64,000 nt of DNA from Lachnospiraceae bacterium (GTDB lineage Bacteria; Bacillota; Clostridia; Lachnospirales; Lachnospiraceae): NCBI GenBank assembly GCA_029219245.1, contig JAQXTA010000040.1, positions 33,685-97,684 of the forward strand. The letters are read 5' to 3'. Numbering within the stretch: position 1 is the first letter of the stretch; each line of letters starts with the position of its first letter. The notes below the pieces were generated by a model. The model worked only from the letters and a program-made list of their open reading frames with translations. It was not told the DNA's origin and made no database searches. Both the position numbers and the translations under genes were made by a program. Of this stretch, positions 1-9,299 are shown one piece after another.

Positions 1-1256
1 GCACTCCAGCCAACAATTCGTGCCGTTGCAAAAATTGCAGTATATAGCTCCATAGGTATTCCTAACATCTCATAAACAAAACCACTATAAAAATCAACAT
101 TAGGACTTACCCCTTTTTGTATATGGCGTTTCCGTGCAATTAACACCGGAGCTACTTCTTCTATCGTGTTATACAAGAGCAAGTCTTTCTCTTTTTTCTT
201 TTCCATTGCCAGTTTTTCTACATAACCTTTGAAAACACGCTCTCTTGGATCGGACAATGAATAAACCGCATGTCCCATGCCATATATGAGTCCTTTACCG
301 TCGAAGGCTTCTCCATCCAGTATTTTACTTAAATAGGCAGCAATTTCTTCCTGATCCTCCACATCCTGAATGTGTGCTTTGATATCCGCTATCATTTCCA
401 TTACTTTCATATTGGCTCCGCCATGCTTCGGTCCCTTCAGAGAAGACATCGCTGCCGCCATTGTGGAATAGGTATCCGAACCTGACGAAGTGACAACTCT
501 GGTAGTAAAAGTAGAATTGTTCCCTCCGCCATGTTCCATATGTAAAATCAATGCAGTATCCAAAACCTTAGCTTCCACCGGAGTAAACTGTTTATCCTGT
601 CGCATCATCATTAACAGATTCTCTGCAGTAGAAAGATTCGGGTCGGGATGATGAATAAACATACTTTCATCCTTTTCATAATGATTGTAGGCATTATATC
701 CATACACCGCTAACAATGGGAATTCACTAATCAGCTGTATACACTGCCGCAGAGAATTGCTCACACTGGCATCCTTTGCATTCTTATCGTAGGAGGCAAG
801 CGTTAAAATACTCCTGGTCATAGAATTCATAATGTCTTCCGTAGGTGCTTTCATAATGACATCCCTTGTAAAATTGGTCGGAAGCATACGACACTGTCCA
901 ATGAACCGCTTAAATTCCTTTTCCTGCTCCTCTGACGGCATTTCTCCCATCAAAAGCAGGTAAGCAATTTTTTCAAAACCAAGTTCATTACTTCCCAGAC
1001 TGTTAATTAAATCTTCTACCTTATATCCCCGATACCACAATTCTCCATCACAGGGAACTTTCTTTCCTCCTATATTCCGGGAAGAAACGATTTTGGATAT
1101 ATTGGTAAGCCCGGTCAGTACACCATTTCCTTTTTCATCACGAAGTCCCTGATTTACTCCGTATTCTTCATAAAGTCGTGGTGCGATGGTATCATTTTCC
1201 CGGCACACTGCTTCTTTTTGTTTTGCATATTCATTCAAAGAATTCATTGTATTCAT
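1..1256 (-). CDS. gltA: Citrate synthase, C-terminus off the left edge
   Basis: Condenses acetyl-CoA and oxaloacetate to citrate in the cytoplasm. The visible ~418 residues read as a type I citrate synthase of the clostridial kind. Both active-site histidine neighbourhoods are present: EHGGGNNSTF and, further on, GPKHGGANMK. The last part, including the catalytic aspartate region, lies outside the window. Start chosen at ATG 1256 because GAGAGGGG sits a few bases upstream; an in-frame ATG at 1247 is the alternative. The start lies inside the end of the MarR gene (26-base overlap), so the two are probably translated from one transcript and the regulator may respond to citrate or redox state (inference). 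Only the partial state leaves doubt about length. Confidence 0.95.
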   Translation of the reverse strand, partial: MNTMNSLNEYAKQKEAVCRENDTIAPRLYEEYGVNQGLRDEKGNGVLTGLTNISKIVSSRNIGGKKVPCDGELWYRGYKVEDLINSLGSNELGFEKIAYLLLMGEMPSEEQEKEFKRFIGQCRMLPTNFTRDVIMKAPTEDIMNSMTRSILTLASYDKNAKDASVSNSLRQCIQLISEFPLLAVYGYNAYNHYEKDESMFIHHPDPNLSTAENLLMMMRQDKQFTPVEAKVLDTALILHMEHGGGNNSTFTTRVVTSSGSDTYSTMAAAMSSLKGPKHGGANMKVMEMIADIKAHIQDVEDQEEIAAYLSKILDGEAFDGKGLIYGMGHAVYSLSDPRERVFKGYVEKLAMEKKKEKDLLLYNTIEEVAPVLIARKRHIQKGVSPNVDFYSGFVYEMLGIPMELYTAIFATARIVGWS

Positions 1257-1797
1257 CCTGCCCCTCTCTTCCTTCCATCTCACTGCTCATAATCGTTTCC
1301 AACTGCTTCATTAACTGTAACAGCAATACCAGATTTTCTTTTCCATATTGTCCGATGACACATTCATAAAATTTTTTTAGAATATCCTCCTGCTCCTTAA
1401 AAAGCCTCTGTCCGGTTTCCGTAATTGTCACATAAGTTCCTTCACTTCCGTTTCCGTCATGCGACCATACCAATAAACCTCTGTCTTTTAAATTGCCAAC
1501 CATTTTCGATGTCTGTCTGATAGAAAGCTGCATTTTATCTGCCAGTTCCTTTAAATAAGTTCTTCCGGAATAAATTTCCGATGTTTCATTGGTTGCGGAA
1601 ATAATGTGCAAGGCGATATATTCCGGTGCACTGATTTCCCGGAAAAGCTTCTGTATCTGGTCTTTATTCATAAGGTATCTGCGATACGTCAACTCATTTG
1701 ACAGTTTTGTAATATCATCTTTGGTAATTTTATCCTTACTAATGTTACCTTTTGTTATCATTTCCCTTTTTTTCTGTATTTCTTTCTCTTCCTGCAT
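1231..1797 (-). CDS. MarR-family transcriptional regulator
   Basis: A 188-residue winged-helix DNA-binding protein. A charged Lys/Glu/Asp-rich N-terminal ~35 residues precedes the MarR fold. The recognition region is around LADKMQLSIRQTSKMVGNL, and the wing is around DGNGSEGTYVTITETG. It overlaps the start of citrate synthase and shares its transcript. A strong promoter lies directly upstream, with two direct repeats between promoter and gene that could be its own operator. The ligand is unknown. The family call rests on the HTH-wing pattern; the target genes are inference. Confidence 0.85.
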   Translation of the reverse strand: MQEEKEIQKKREMITKGNISKDKITKDDITKLSNELTYRRYLMNKDQIQKLFREISAPEYIALHIISATNETSEIYSGRTYLKELADKMQLSIRQTSKMVGNLKDRGLLVWSHDGNGSEGTYVTITETGQRLFKEQEDILKKFYECVIGQYGKENLVLLLQLMKQLETIMSSEMEGREGQDEYNEFFE

Positions 1798-1850
1798 TTT
1801 CTTCCCCTTCCTTCTCCTTAGAACCTAAAACCAAGTCTAGTCTTTTTTAA

Positions 1851-1874
1851 TTTTAAACTGTTTGTTTTTAAACT
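1851..1874. promoter_or_regulatory. Direct repeat pair, candidate MarR operator
   Basis: TTTTAAACT occurs at 1851-1859 and again at 1866-1874 (15-base period), directly downstream of the -10 box of the marR-gltA promoter. The position fits autorepression; binding is inferred. Confidence 0.45.
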
Positions 1875-1902
1875 ATTATAGAGAAAAAAAATTACTTGTC
1901 AA
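1875..1902 (-). promoter_or_regulatory. Sigma-A promoter of marR-gltA
   Basis: On the minus strand, -35 TTGACA (1897-1902) and -10 TATAAT (1875-1880) are both perfect and separated by 16 bases. Confidence 0.75.
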
Positions 1903-1930
1903 TATTCTTTATTCTTATTTAATACTTTAT

Positions 1931-2386
1931 TCATTCTTTTTTATTTTCCTCCTGTTTCATCATTCGTTCCATGTTTTTTCCCATTTTCCCTGCAATTCTT
2001 TTCAATTCCTCCATCTCTTCTTTCGTGATTCCCATAAACAGCTCCTGTGTCAGTTCATTCCACTTTCTGGTTATTTCCTGAACGATTTCTTTGGCGGTTT
2101 CTGTAATGTGGTAGTGTACATATCTGCGGTCTGCAGTATCCGGAATCGCCACCAAATAATTTCGTTTGCACAAATTGTCTACCGCTTGGGAAATATGACC
2201 TTTGTTTGCTTTCAGCCGTCTGCAGATATCTGCTGAAGTATTATTCTCTCCCGCTTTTGACAAAAAATATAAAATTTCTATTTCAATTCTTTTTAAATCA
2301 TAGCTCTTCCGGATTTCCGCCATTTCACATTCATTCAATTTTTTAAACTGGCTTCCCCGCAGTAATATTTCAATTTTTTCTTCCAC
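1931..2386 (-). CDS. MarR-family regulator, last gene of the sensory operon
   Basis: A 151-residue MarR/winged-helix protein. The recognition helix is near ADICRRLKANKGHISQAVDNL and the wing is the typical DTADRRYVHYHITET. The C-terminus is a long charged helix for dimerisation. The start is probably GTG 2386 (or 2389), preceded by AGGAG; the frame is open further upstream but runs into the end of the HD-GYP gene. It follows that gene by about 40 bases on the same strand, so it is probably the last cistron of the BMP/histidine-kinase/HD-GYP operon. It could be a transcriptional output of that pathway, or simply co-transcribed (inference). Confidence 0.8.
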   Translation of the reverse strand: MEEKIEILLRGSQFKKLNECEMAEIRKSYDLKRIEIEILYFLSKAGENNTSADICRRLKANKGHISQAVDNLCKRNYLVAIPDTADRRYVHYHITETAKEIVQEITRKWNELTQELFMGITKEEMEELKRIAGKMGKNMERMMKQEENKKE

Positions 2387-2426
2387 CACTTTGCTCCTAA
2401 CCAATCTTATCAATATCCGTCTGTTT

Positions 2427-4352
2427 TTACACACACCCCCAACTGTTGGTAATACCACGCACTGTTTCCTTTACCACAAATGCGTGCAATGGCTTCGTTA
2501 AATAATCATCGATGCCAAGTTCGCTGATTTTCTGTATTGTTTCTATACACCGGTCGGCTGTCACGAGCACAACGGGAATGTGATATTTTTCCCGAATCAT
2601 CTGATAAAGTTCAAATCCATCCGCATCAGGCATCTTTAAATCCAACAGAATGAGATGCATCTCCTGTTCTTCTAATGCATGGAAGGTTTCTTCTTTCGTC
2701 ATCGCACCAATTACCCGGAAATCCGGTTCATCTTTCAGTATATGTTGTACCATCCTGATATTCATAATTTCATCATCAACTACCAGAATATTTTTTCTGC
2801 CTCCTTCTGACTGACACATGGAATAATCCTTATCTTCATCAATCATTTGAAGCATGATATCTGCGATCGTTGCATCAAACTGCTGTCCCCGTCCTTTTTC
2901 TATTTCTGAACGTACGACCTGCTGGGGCAAGGCATTACGATAGCTACGGTTGCTTGCCATCGCATCATACGCATCTGCTACGCCAATGATTCTGGCAATC
3001 TCCGGTATGTTTTCTCCCTCCAATCCATTGGGATATCCTTTCCCGTTATATCGCTCGTGATGATATTTGGCACCATAAGCAACTCTCTCGTCTTCATGAA
3101 TATCTTTCAAAATATGATACCCACTGACCGGATGAACTTTAATCTGATCAAACTCCTCCTCTGTCAATTTGCCCGGCTTATTGATTACTTCTTCCGGAAC
3201 TCTTATCTTTCCTACATCATGCAACAAACCTGCATAATAAATCGTCTTCTGTTCCTCTTCCGATTTCCCCATTCGCTTTGCAATCGCGAGAGAATAGTCC
3301 GCAACTCTTTGTGAATGACCGCTTGTATAGCGGTCTTTTGCATCAATCGTAGATGCCAGCGCACGAATAATATTTGTGTTCATACGCTCAAGCTTTTCCC
3401 GGCTTTCATATTCTTTTTGCTGATATTTACCGATCTTCTTTGCAGAAACGGCACAAAATACTACAACAATCAAAAACACCACAACGGATACCAAAACACC
3501 AATCATCATCTGTGTTCTCAGGTCATGGAACAGCTTCGTATTGCTGACAATCATTACAACATACCAGTCATTCATGACCTGATTGGAGAAAACCGTACAG
3601 TTCTCTCCATTGATTGTCATCCCAAAACTCTCCTGCTTATTATCAAAGATTTGATGCAACATTTCCTCCTGCTCTTCATTTACAGGGTAAATCTTACCTT
3701 TCTCTGATTTTTCAAAATGAGCAATAACTAATCCTGTACTATCCATGATAAAACCATAACCCATACCGTTCATTGTCATGTCTTCTGTAATGGCCTGCAC
3801 CTCATTCAAAGCGACGTCTAACGATACCACGCTTTCTCCATCCGAAAGCAGTTGACTTACAGAAAACATAACCGTATTTGTCTGTGCATCCAAATATGGC
3901 GGAACAATGGTTGCCTCACCGTCTGCTTCTTTGGCTGCAATATACCAGTCCCTCTCCGTCGGGACATAATCTTCCGGAGGAATCCATCCAATCCCATCCA
4001 GATATTCTCCATTAATATAGCCATAGATTCCTGTGAAATTCTCATCAATCTGCTGGGTTTCATGCTCTGCTTCTGTCGTCAGATACTGTAATATTTCATC
4101 GGAAGATGCACTATTTTGCAACATATAATTTACGGTGTCCGCTGTTACCCACAACACATCCATACTTTTATTCAGATAGTTTTCAATCATTGCTGCTTCA
4201 CTCTTCATGTTACTGACACCCAGCTCCTCAATACGAGTCACAGAGCTATGATAAAAAGAAGTAAAGATGTAAGTGACCATGAAAACCAAAAGACAAAAGA
4301 CCGTTATAATAGTTATTAAGAATTGTTTTAAAATAGTATTTTTTGCTCCCAT
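2427..4352 (-). CDS. Cache-HD-GYP-receiver signalling protein
   Basis: A 641-residue membrane protein predicted to be a cyclic-di-GMP phosphodiesterase under two inputs. TM1 is at ~8-32, followed by an extracellular Cache sensor (~35-275, with the ligand-pocket-like PTERDWYIAAKEADG) and TM2 at ~283-303. The HD-GYP domain (~325-505) has HD at 378-379 (LLHDVGKI), HP..G at ~407 and the GYP-region motif HHERYNGKGYP at 431-441. A receiver domain at the C-terminus (NILVVDDE at ~521, phospho-acceptor Asp 571 in LLDLKMPDADG) follows the effector, the reverse of the usual REC-HD-GYP order. It starts 34 bases after the hybrid kinase, the obvious phosphate source. The enzymatic call follows from conserved metal-binding residues. 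Confidence 0.9.
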   Translation of the reverse strand: MGAKNTILKQFLITIITVFCLLVFMVTYIFTSFYHSSVTRIEELGVSNMKSEAAMIENYLNKSMDVLWVTADTVNYMLQNSASSDEILQYLTTEAEHETQQIDENFTGIYGYINGEYLDGIGWIPPEDYVPTERDWYIAAKEADGEATIVPPYLDAQTNTVMFSVSQLLSDGESVVSLDVALNEVQAITEDMTMNGMGYGFIMDSTGLVIAHFEKSEKGKIYPVNEEQEEMLHQIFDNKQESFGMTINGENCTVFSNQVMNDWYVVMIVSNTKLFHDLRTQMMIGVLVSVVVFLIVVVFCAVSAKKIGKYQQKEYESREKLERMNTNIIRALASTIDAKDRYTSGHSQRVADYSLAIAKRMGKSEEEQKTIYYAGLLHDVGKIRVPEEVINKPGKLTEEEFDQIKVHPVSGYHILKDIHEDERVAYGAKYHHERYNGKGYPNGLEGENIPEIARIIGVADAYDAMASNRSYRNALPQQVVRSEIEKGRGQQFDATIADIMLQMIDEDKDYSMCQSEGGRKNILVVDDEIMNIRMVQHILKDEPDFRVIGAMTKEETFHALEEQEMHLILLDLKMPDADGFELYQMIREKYHIPVVLVTADRCIETIQKISELGIDDYLTKPLHAFVVKETVRGITNSWGCV

Positions 4353-4386
4353 ATTTTTTCTCTCCGACGTGATAGTCTACTGTAGT

Positions 4387-6906
4387 TTATTCTGCTGCTT
4401 TTAATATTTTTTCTGCTTCCAGAACCGTCTCCTTGTATAAATTCATTACATCATTATGATGTTCTTTTACAAATACCTTCTCTCTCTCAGCCTGGCTCGA
4501 TTCCCGAATCACTTTTCCTGCAGCTTCCAGTTCCTTTGCGGCTTTGGAAAGCTGCTCCCCTCCAATGTTCAGCGATGTGGATTTTAATCCATGTACAAAA
4601 ACCGTATAATTTTCCCAATCTTCCGACTGGAATGCCTCCGTTATCTTCGTAACATGTTCCTCATAACTATTACAGAATAATGCAAGCATTTCCCGATAGA
4701 ACTCTTTACTGCCTGCACAATATTGTAACCCCGTTTCTGTATTGATATAGGCTGTAGAATCACACGTTTCCGATTGGCTATTGTCATTCTCATGAGCTGA
4801 CTCTTCCTGTGACTGACTCACCTTATCCCCGGGAAGATATTGCAATAGCATTTTTTCCAACGCTGTTCCCTCAATCGGTTTCGATAAATAATCAGAAAAG
4901 CCCGCTTTTATGTATTCTTCTTTCGCACCTACAATGGCATTTGCCGTCAATGCGATAACCGGTGTGGACTGACATTTATTTTCCGATTGTTTCAGTCTTG
5001 CAAGAGTTTCAATACCATCCATCTCCGGCATCATGTGGTCGAGCAAAATTACATCAAAAGATTCCTTTGCTACCATTTCCAAACATTCTCTGCCACTCAT
5101 ACAGGTTGTAATCTGCATTTTCGTATTTTTCAGAAGGGCTTTCACGACTGCCAGATTCATCTCGTTATCATCTACTACAAGCACCTTTGCATCCGGTGCA
5201 AGGAAACTTTCCCGGTATTTTTCTCCTTGTTTTGCCACCTCTTGAAATTTCTGTTTGAAATCACCAATTGGCGTATCATCTCTTACCTCTTGAGTCAGAT
5301 AAACGGTAAACACTGAACCTTTCCCATACTCACTGGAAACCTCCATGCGCCCATTCATTTGTTCCACTAAGCTGTGAGTAATTGCCAGGCCAAGTCCTGT
5401 CCCCTCAATGCTGCGATTCTGTTCCAGCTCCAACCGCTGAAAGCCTTCAAAAAGCTTATTTAAGTCTTCCTTTTTTATACCGATTCCACTGTCAGACACC
5501 TGCATCTTAAGGGTAAAGACATTTTCTTCCTCAATTCCCTCTACCTGAAGCTTCACCCTGCCTTGCTTGGTATATTTCACTGCATTGTTCAAAATATTTA
5601 CAATAATCTGACGATTACGAACTTCATCCCCATAAAGTACCGAAGGCAGCTCTGGATCAATTTCCACTTCAAAATCAAGCTGTTTTTGTTTTGCTTTAAT
5701 TCCTATCATATTTACTACATCATTAAAAAAAACTGCTGTTTCATAAGGAGCAGGAATAATTTCCATTTTCCCTGCTTCTATTTTGGAAAAGTCCAAAATA
5801 TCATTTATCAACGATAACAAAGTCTTACTGGCACTTTGAATATTCACTGCAAATGCTCTTACTTCCTCATCCTTACTCTCCCTTAATACCATTTCATTCA
5901 TACCCATTATGGCATTAATGGGCGTACGGATTTCATGAGACATATTCGCAAGGAAATCGCTTTTGGCACGATTTGCCTGCTCGGCCATTTTTTTAGCTTC
6001 TCTAAGCTCATCACTTTCTCTAACTTTTTCTTCTGCGCTAAGCAGATACACCATTCCGATTACAAACAGAAGTATCAATAAACCAAATACCCATAGTATC
6101 AATGCTGTAATGGTTTCGATACCGTCCGTCAGAGTAGCCTCCGGCACAGTACCTACCAAATATATCCCAAACTGCTTTATCTCCGATGTAAATAAAAAAT
6201 GTCCACCTTTTTCGTCTTTATAATAAATTGTTGCAGCCGTATCAACATTCATTTTCTCTGCTAATTTCAACAAGCCATCTTTTACAACATCCAGATTTAG
6301 AAATTCTGTTGTAAGAGCCTTTGAATCCGAAAGAGGAATGATTACCTGCCCCTCTTTATCGATAATCGTTACCTCTGCCTGCCCATCGTAGCAGGTTATT
6401 CCAAATTCCTTCAATAAAGCACTATCATCATACAGCTTATATAACGTATATCTAACGTTTTCTCCATCAAAAATAGGTGTTGTGAAAAGAATCCCCTGCC
6501 CCTCTTTGTAACACACCGAGGAATTCCCACGAAATGCATTCTGTATTCCCGGGAAATCCGAAAAGTTCAGCGCAGGACCCACCAATGCTGTTCCATCCAG
6601 GCATAAAAGTCCCATCGTCACATTTTCCTTATCCCCAATAACCATATCCAAAATGGCCGCATCCGTCGTTGCATCAGAGGATATATTTTTCGCAATGCTT
6701 TCCAGATTATGGATCTCCAGATCGAACTGTTCTGAAGAAAGAGCAGCCAATGTTCTCGCCTGTTCCGTAACCTGCTTCTCCACATAATTTTGTATGAAGC
6801 TTTTCAATCTGAAGTTCATCAAAGCACCTACGCTGCCCATAATGATGATAACCGTAATCAGAACTATGATGATTCTGTATTTTCCATTTATCCACTTATT
6901 TATCAT
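4387..6906 (-). CDS. Hybrid sensor histidine kinase with receiver and Hpt domains
   Basis: An 839-residue membrane kinase. TM1 is at ~10-30, then a Cache-like extracellular sensor (~35-262) and TM2 at ~266-289. HisKA has the H-box SHEIRTPINAI (His 324). HATPase_c carries N-box NILNNAVKYT and G-boxes DSGIGI and GTGLGL. A receiver (VLVVDDNE ~575, acceptor Asp 623) and an Hpt domain (His 772 in VHGLKSTSLN) complete an internal phosphorelay. The Hpt end can pass phosphate to a separate receiver, most simply the one on the neighbouring HD-GYP protein. The gene overlaps the upstream BMP gene by 11 bases. Two binding proteins without a transporter just upstream suggest they present ligand to this sensor, as LuxP does to LuxQ (inference). 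Confidence 0.92.
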   Translation of the reverse strand: MINKWINGKYRIIIVLITVIIIMGSVGALMNFRLKSFIQNYVEKQVTEQARTLAALSSEQFDLEIHNLESIAKNISSDATTDAAILDMVIGDKENVTMGLLCLDGTALVGPALNFSDFPGIQNAFRGNSSVCYKEGQGILFTTPIFDGENVRYTLYKLYDDSALLKEFGITCYDGQAEVTIIDKEGQVIIPLSDSKALTTEFLNLDVVKDGLLKLAEKMNVDTAATIYYKDEKGGHFLFTSEIKQFGIYLVGTVPEATLTDGIETITALILWVFGLLILLFVIGMVYLLSAEEKVRESDELREAKKMAEQANRAKSDFLANMSHEIRTPINAIMGMNEMVLRESKDEEVRAFAVNIQSASKTLLSLINDILDFSKIEAGKMEIIPAPYETAVFFNDVVNMIGIKAKQKQLDFEVEIDPELPSVLYGDEVRNRQIIVNILNNAVKYTKQGRVKLQVEGIEEENVFTLKMQVSDSGIGIKKEDLNKLFEGFQRLELEQNRSIEGTGLGLAITHSLVEQMNGRMEVSSEYGKGSVFTVYLTQEVRDDTPIGDFKQKFQEVAKQGEKYRESFLAPDAKVLVVDDNEMNLAVVKALLKNTKMQITTCMSGRECLEMVAKESFDVILLDHMMPEMDGIETLARLKQSENKCQSTPVIALTANAIVGAKEEYIKAGFSDYLSKPIEGTALEKMLLQYLPGDKVSQSQEESAHENDNSQSETCDSTAYINTETGLQYCAGSKEFYREMLALFCNSYEEHVTKITEAFQSEDWENYTVFVHGLKSTSLNIGGEQLSKAAKELEAAGKVIRESSQAEREKVFVKEHHNDVMNLYKETVLEAEKILKAAE

Positions 6907-7999
6907 AAAATTCTACACCTTCTACATACCAGTCAAACTGTTCTAACAAAATCTCATCCCGAATCGTTTCCTTTTCTTTGCAGCGAAGATTTCCTTCATT
7001 ATCATATATGACTCCCGAAAAAACATCCCGCCCTGCCAATATCTGATTGGTAGCCCTGTTCACTTCATCTTTTATATCTTCTGAGACAGCTCCTGAAAAA
7101 TCAGCCAGCTTCACTGCATTTTCTTCCATGCCTACCCAATAGACTTTGATGTTTGCTGAGTTTCCTCTTAAATACTGTCTGATAATTGCTTCATAGGTCA
7201 GTTTCCAGTCTCCTACGACTGCCGTCAGGTATTTATCGGAAACATTTTCCAGCCTTTGATGATAGCCAATGGAATAAATGTTGGCCTTTTCTGCTTCTTC
7301 CACCACATATGCCTGATTTTGGTGATATGTAATAACATCCACTCCTGTGTTCTCAATCAGATTGTCTGCCTGCTTTCTTTCTTCATCCTCATTATCCCAT
7401 GCATTGCTCCATGCCACCGTTACAACCGCTTTGGGATTTACTCGCCTGACACCTAAAGTAAATGCATTAATACCACGATTGACTTCACTGGTTGGCATAG
7501 CTGCCACATAACCTATCTTATTGGTTTCTGTCTGCATTCCCGCTACAATTCCCGCCAGATAACGGGCCTGATACATTCTGGAAAAATAAGAGGTCACATT
7601 GTCTGCATGATAATTAAAAGAATTACAATAAAAAGATACCTCCGGATATTTTTGAATAATATCCTTCCCTTCTTCCACATAACCGTAACTCGTCAAAATA
7701 ATCATCTTACATCCCTGATTCACGAGATCCTCTATCGCCGGCCCGCATTCTCCTTGAAATTCCCTGATGTTTTCCTTTACCCGAAGCTCTACACCAAGCT
7801 CTTCACATGCTGCTGATACCCCCTCATAATGCATACCATTCCAGCCTTGTTCATCCATGGAACCCGTTATGATAAAACCTATTTTTTCTTTTTGGGTATA
7901 GGTTTTACCCATAAAAAGCAATAGCGCCACAATAACGATAAACACCATTGCAAATATGATTAATAGTATCTTTCTCTTCTTCTTATTCAGCTTCATCAA
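6896..7999 (-). CDS. BMP-type substrate-binding protein, second paralogue
   Basis: A 367-residue extracytoplasmic binding protein of the basic membrane protein (BMP/PnrA) family, whose known members bind nucleosides or autoinducer-like ligands. An N-terminal lysine cluster and one hydrophobic segment (~10-30) form a signal-anchor without a lipobox cysteine, so it is probably membrane-tethered. Family hallmarks are IGFIITGSMDEQGWN near the start, MYQARYLAGIVAGMQTETNKIGYVAA in the middle and VIYDNEGNLR near the end. It is clearly paralogous to the gene before it and overlaps that gene by 17 bases and the kinase by 11. There are no ABC permease or ATPase genes nearby, which argues for a sensory rather than an uptake role. 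Confidence 0.85.
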   Translation of the reverse strand: MMKLNKKKRKILLIIFAMVFIVIVALLLFMGKTYTQKEKIGFIITGSMDEQGWNGMHYEGVSAACEELGVELRVKENIREFQGECGPAIEDLVNQGCKMIILTSYGYVEEGKDIIQKYPEVSFYCNSFNYHADNVTSYFSRMYQARYLAGIVAGMQTETNKIGYVAAMPTSEVNRGINAFTLGVRRVNPKAVVTVAWSNAWDNEDEERKQADNLIENTGVDVITYHQNQAYVVEEAEKANIYSIGYHQRLENVSDKYLTAVVGDWKLTYEAIIRQYLRGNSANIKVYWVGMEENAVKLADFSGAVSEDIKDEVNRATNQILAGRDVFSGVIYDNEGNLRCKEKETIRDEILLEQFDWYVEGVEFYDK

Positions 8000-9083
8000 T
8001 CACTACCCCTTCTACATACCAGAAAAAATCATTCAGCATAGTAGCATCTGTCATACTTTCGCCTTCCTTTACCCGTAGATTCCCTTCATTATCCACAACC
8101 GGTCCATAAAACACATCGAAGGTTCCACTCATCAGGCGGGCACGCGCCTCCTCCACCTTTTGGGCAATTCCCGGCTTGACATTCTCGGTAAGCGGCGCAA
8201 GATCCACAATACCGGTTTCAACCCCTTCCCAATAATGTATTCCTTGGAATTTTCCTTGCAGACACTCTAAAATTCTCGGTTCATAGAAGCATTCCCAGTT
8301 CCAGACAGGCGCCGTCAAATAGGTAGACGGAAATTTATCGCTGTTGTCCACATTATACCCAATGGTCCATATTCCATTTTCATCCGCAATTTTCAGAGGT
8401 GCCATAGCATCTGTATGCATGGCCAGTACATCAATATTATGCTCCCCTATTAATTTTGTAGTTGCCTCAGCATTTTCTTCTTCTCCCGTCCAAGAATTAC
8501 TCCACTTTACATAAACGGTTGCTTCCGGATTAACCGACCTTACCCCTAACGCAAAGGCATCAATTCCCCTGTTTACCTCCGCAATGGGAAGAGCCGCCAC
8601 ATACCCAATCTCATTTGTCTCCGTCTGCATTCCCGCTACGATTCCGCTCAAATATCGCATCTGGTATATTCGCCCAAAATAAGTTGCCAGATTATCTGCC
8701 TGTTCCACCCCTGTAGCATGAAAGAAATAGACCTCCGGATGCTCTTTCGCACATTCCAGTTCCCAGGTACCATAGCCAAAAGAATTGCAAATGACAATTT
8801 TACATCCATCTGCAATCAATTCCTCCATCACTTCTACCGAATTTTCATCCTCTGGAACATTTTCCTTATATATTATATTCAGATTCAATTCCTTTGCACT
8901 GATTTCCATCCCATTATAATGAGATTCTCCCCAACTATGATCATCTACCGTACCATTCAGTATAAAACCAACTTTGGTTTGTGTCTTTGTTATATCCGTT
9001 TCCTGCTGATTAATGCGTATCCAAAATATACCTGCAACAATAATACAGGCAAAAATAAGTATCGTTGCCAAAATCTTTTTCAT
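7983..9083 (-). CDS. BMP-type substrate-binding protein, first gene of sensory operon
   Basis: A 366-residue BMP/PnrA-family binding protein, paralogue of the following gene. Shared blocks include VGFILNGTVDDHSWGESHYN, YQMRYLSGIVAGMQTETNEI and PVVDNEGNLRVKEGE. The N-terminus is hydrophobic (~3-22). A cysteine at ~13 is in a poor lipobox context, so it could be either a lipoprotein or a signal-anchored protein. The ribosome site GAGGTGA precedes ATG 9083, and a promoter lies ~85 bases upstream. It heads the operon BMP-BMP-hybrid kinase-HD-GYP-MarR. The ligand cannot be told from the sequence; purine nucleosides are the family precedent. Confidence 0.85.
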   Translation of the reverse strand: MKKILATILIFACIIVAGIFWIRINQQETDITKTQTKVGFILNGTVDDHSWGESHYNGMEISAKELNLNIIYKENVPEDENSVEVMEELIADGCKIVICNSFGYGTWELECAKEHPEVYFFHATGVEQADNLATYFGRIYQMRYLSGIVAGMQTETNEIGYVAALPIAEVNRGIDAFALGVRSVNPEATVYVKWSNSWTGEEENAEATTKLIGEHNIDVLAMHTDAMAPLKIADENGIWTIGYNVDNSDKFPSTYLTAPVWNWECFYEPRILECLQGKFQGIHYWEGVETGIVDLAPLTENVKPGIAQKVEEARARLMSGTFDVFYGPVVDNEGNLRVKEGESMTDATMLNDFFWYVEGVVIDEAE

Positions 9084-9166
9084 GGTATCTCACCTCAAAC
9101 TATCATTTGTATGAAATGAATCATCAATCAAGTTACTTCTACTGTGCGTTTTTTCTATTTTATAGC

Positions 9167-9196
9167 ATTATACCTTGTTATGGTAGGAAGTGTAAA
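9167..9196 (-). promoter_or_regulatory. Promoter of the BMP/kinase/HD-GYP operon
   Basis: Minus-strand -35 TTTACA (9191-9196) and -10 TATAAT (9167-9172) with an 18-base spacer. It lies upstream of the first BMP gene and is divergent from the PadR promoter. Confidence 0.6.
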
Positions 9197-9262
9197 CTAC
9201 CCAAAAGAATAAAACTGAAATATCTCCAGTTTTTGACGAAATTTTTCCTTTTAAAAAAGTAC

Positions 9263-9291
9263 TTGACATATATATCGTACTGCGATATATT
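9263..9291 (+). promoter_or_regulatory. Promoter of padR operon
   Basis: -35 TTGACA (9263-9268), 17-base spacer and -10 TATATT (9286-9291). The spacer is almost entirely filled by the first palindromic operator. Confidence 0.75.
9271..9289. promoter_or_regulatory. PadR operator 1
   Basis: Perfect inverted repeat TATATCG - TACTG - CGATATA (7-5-7) lying between and into the -35 and -10 boxes. A bound repressor would exclude RNA polymerase. Confidence 0.7.
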
Positions 9292-9299
9292 TTGTTTGG

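Noticed and set aside
6896..9083. BMP genes as part of a nucleoside ABC transporter
   Set aside because: No ATPase or permease gene is present in the window and the genes are overlapped by or adjacent to a sensor kinase.
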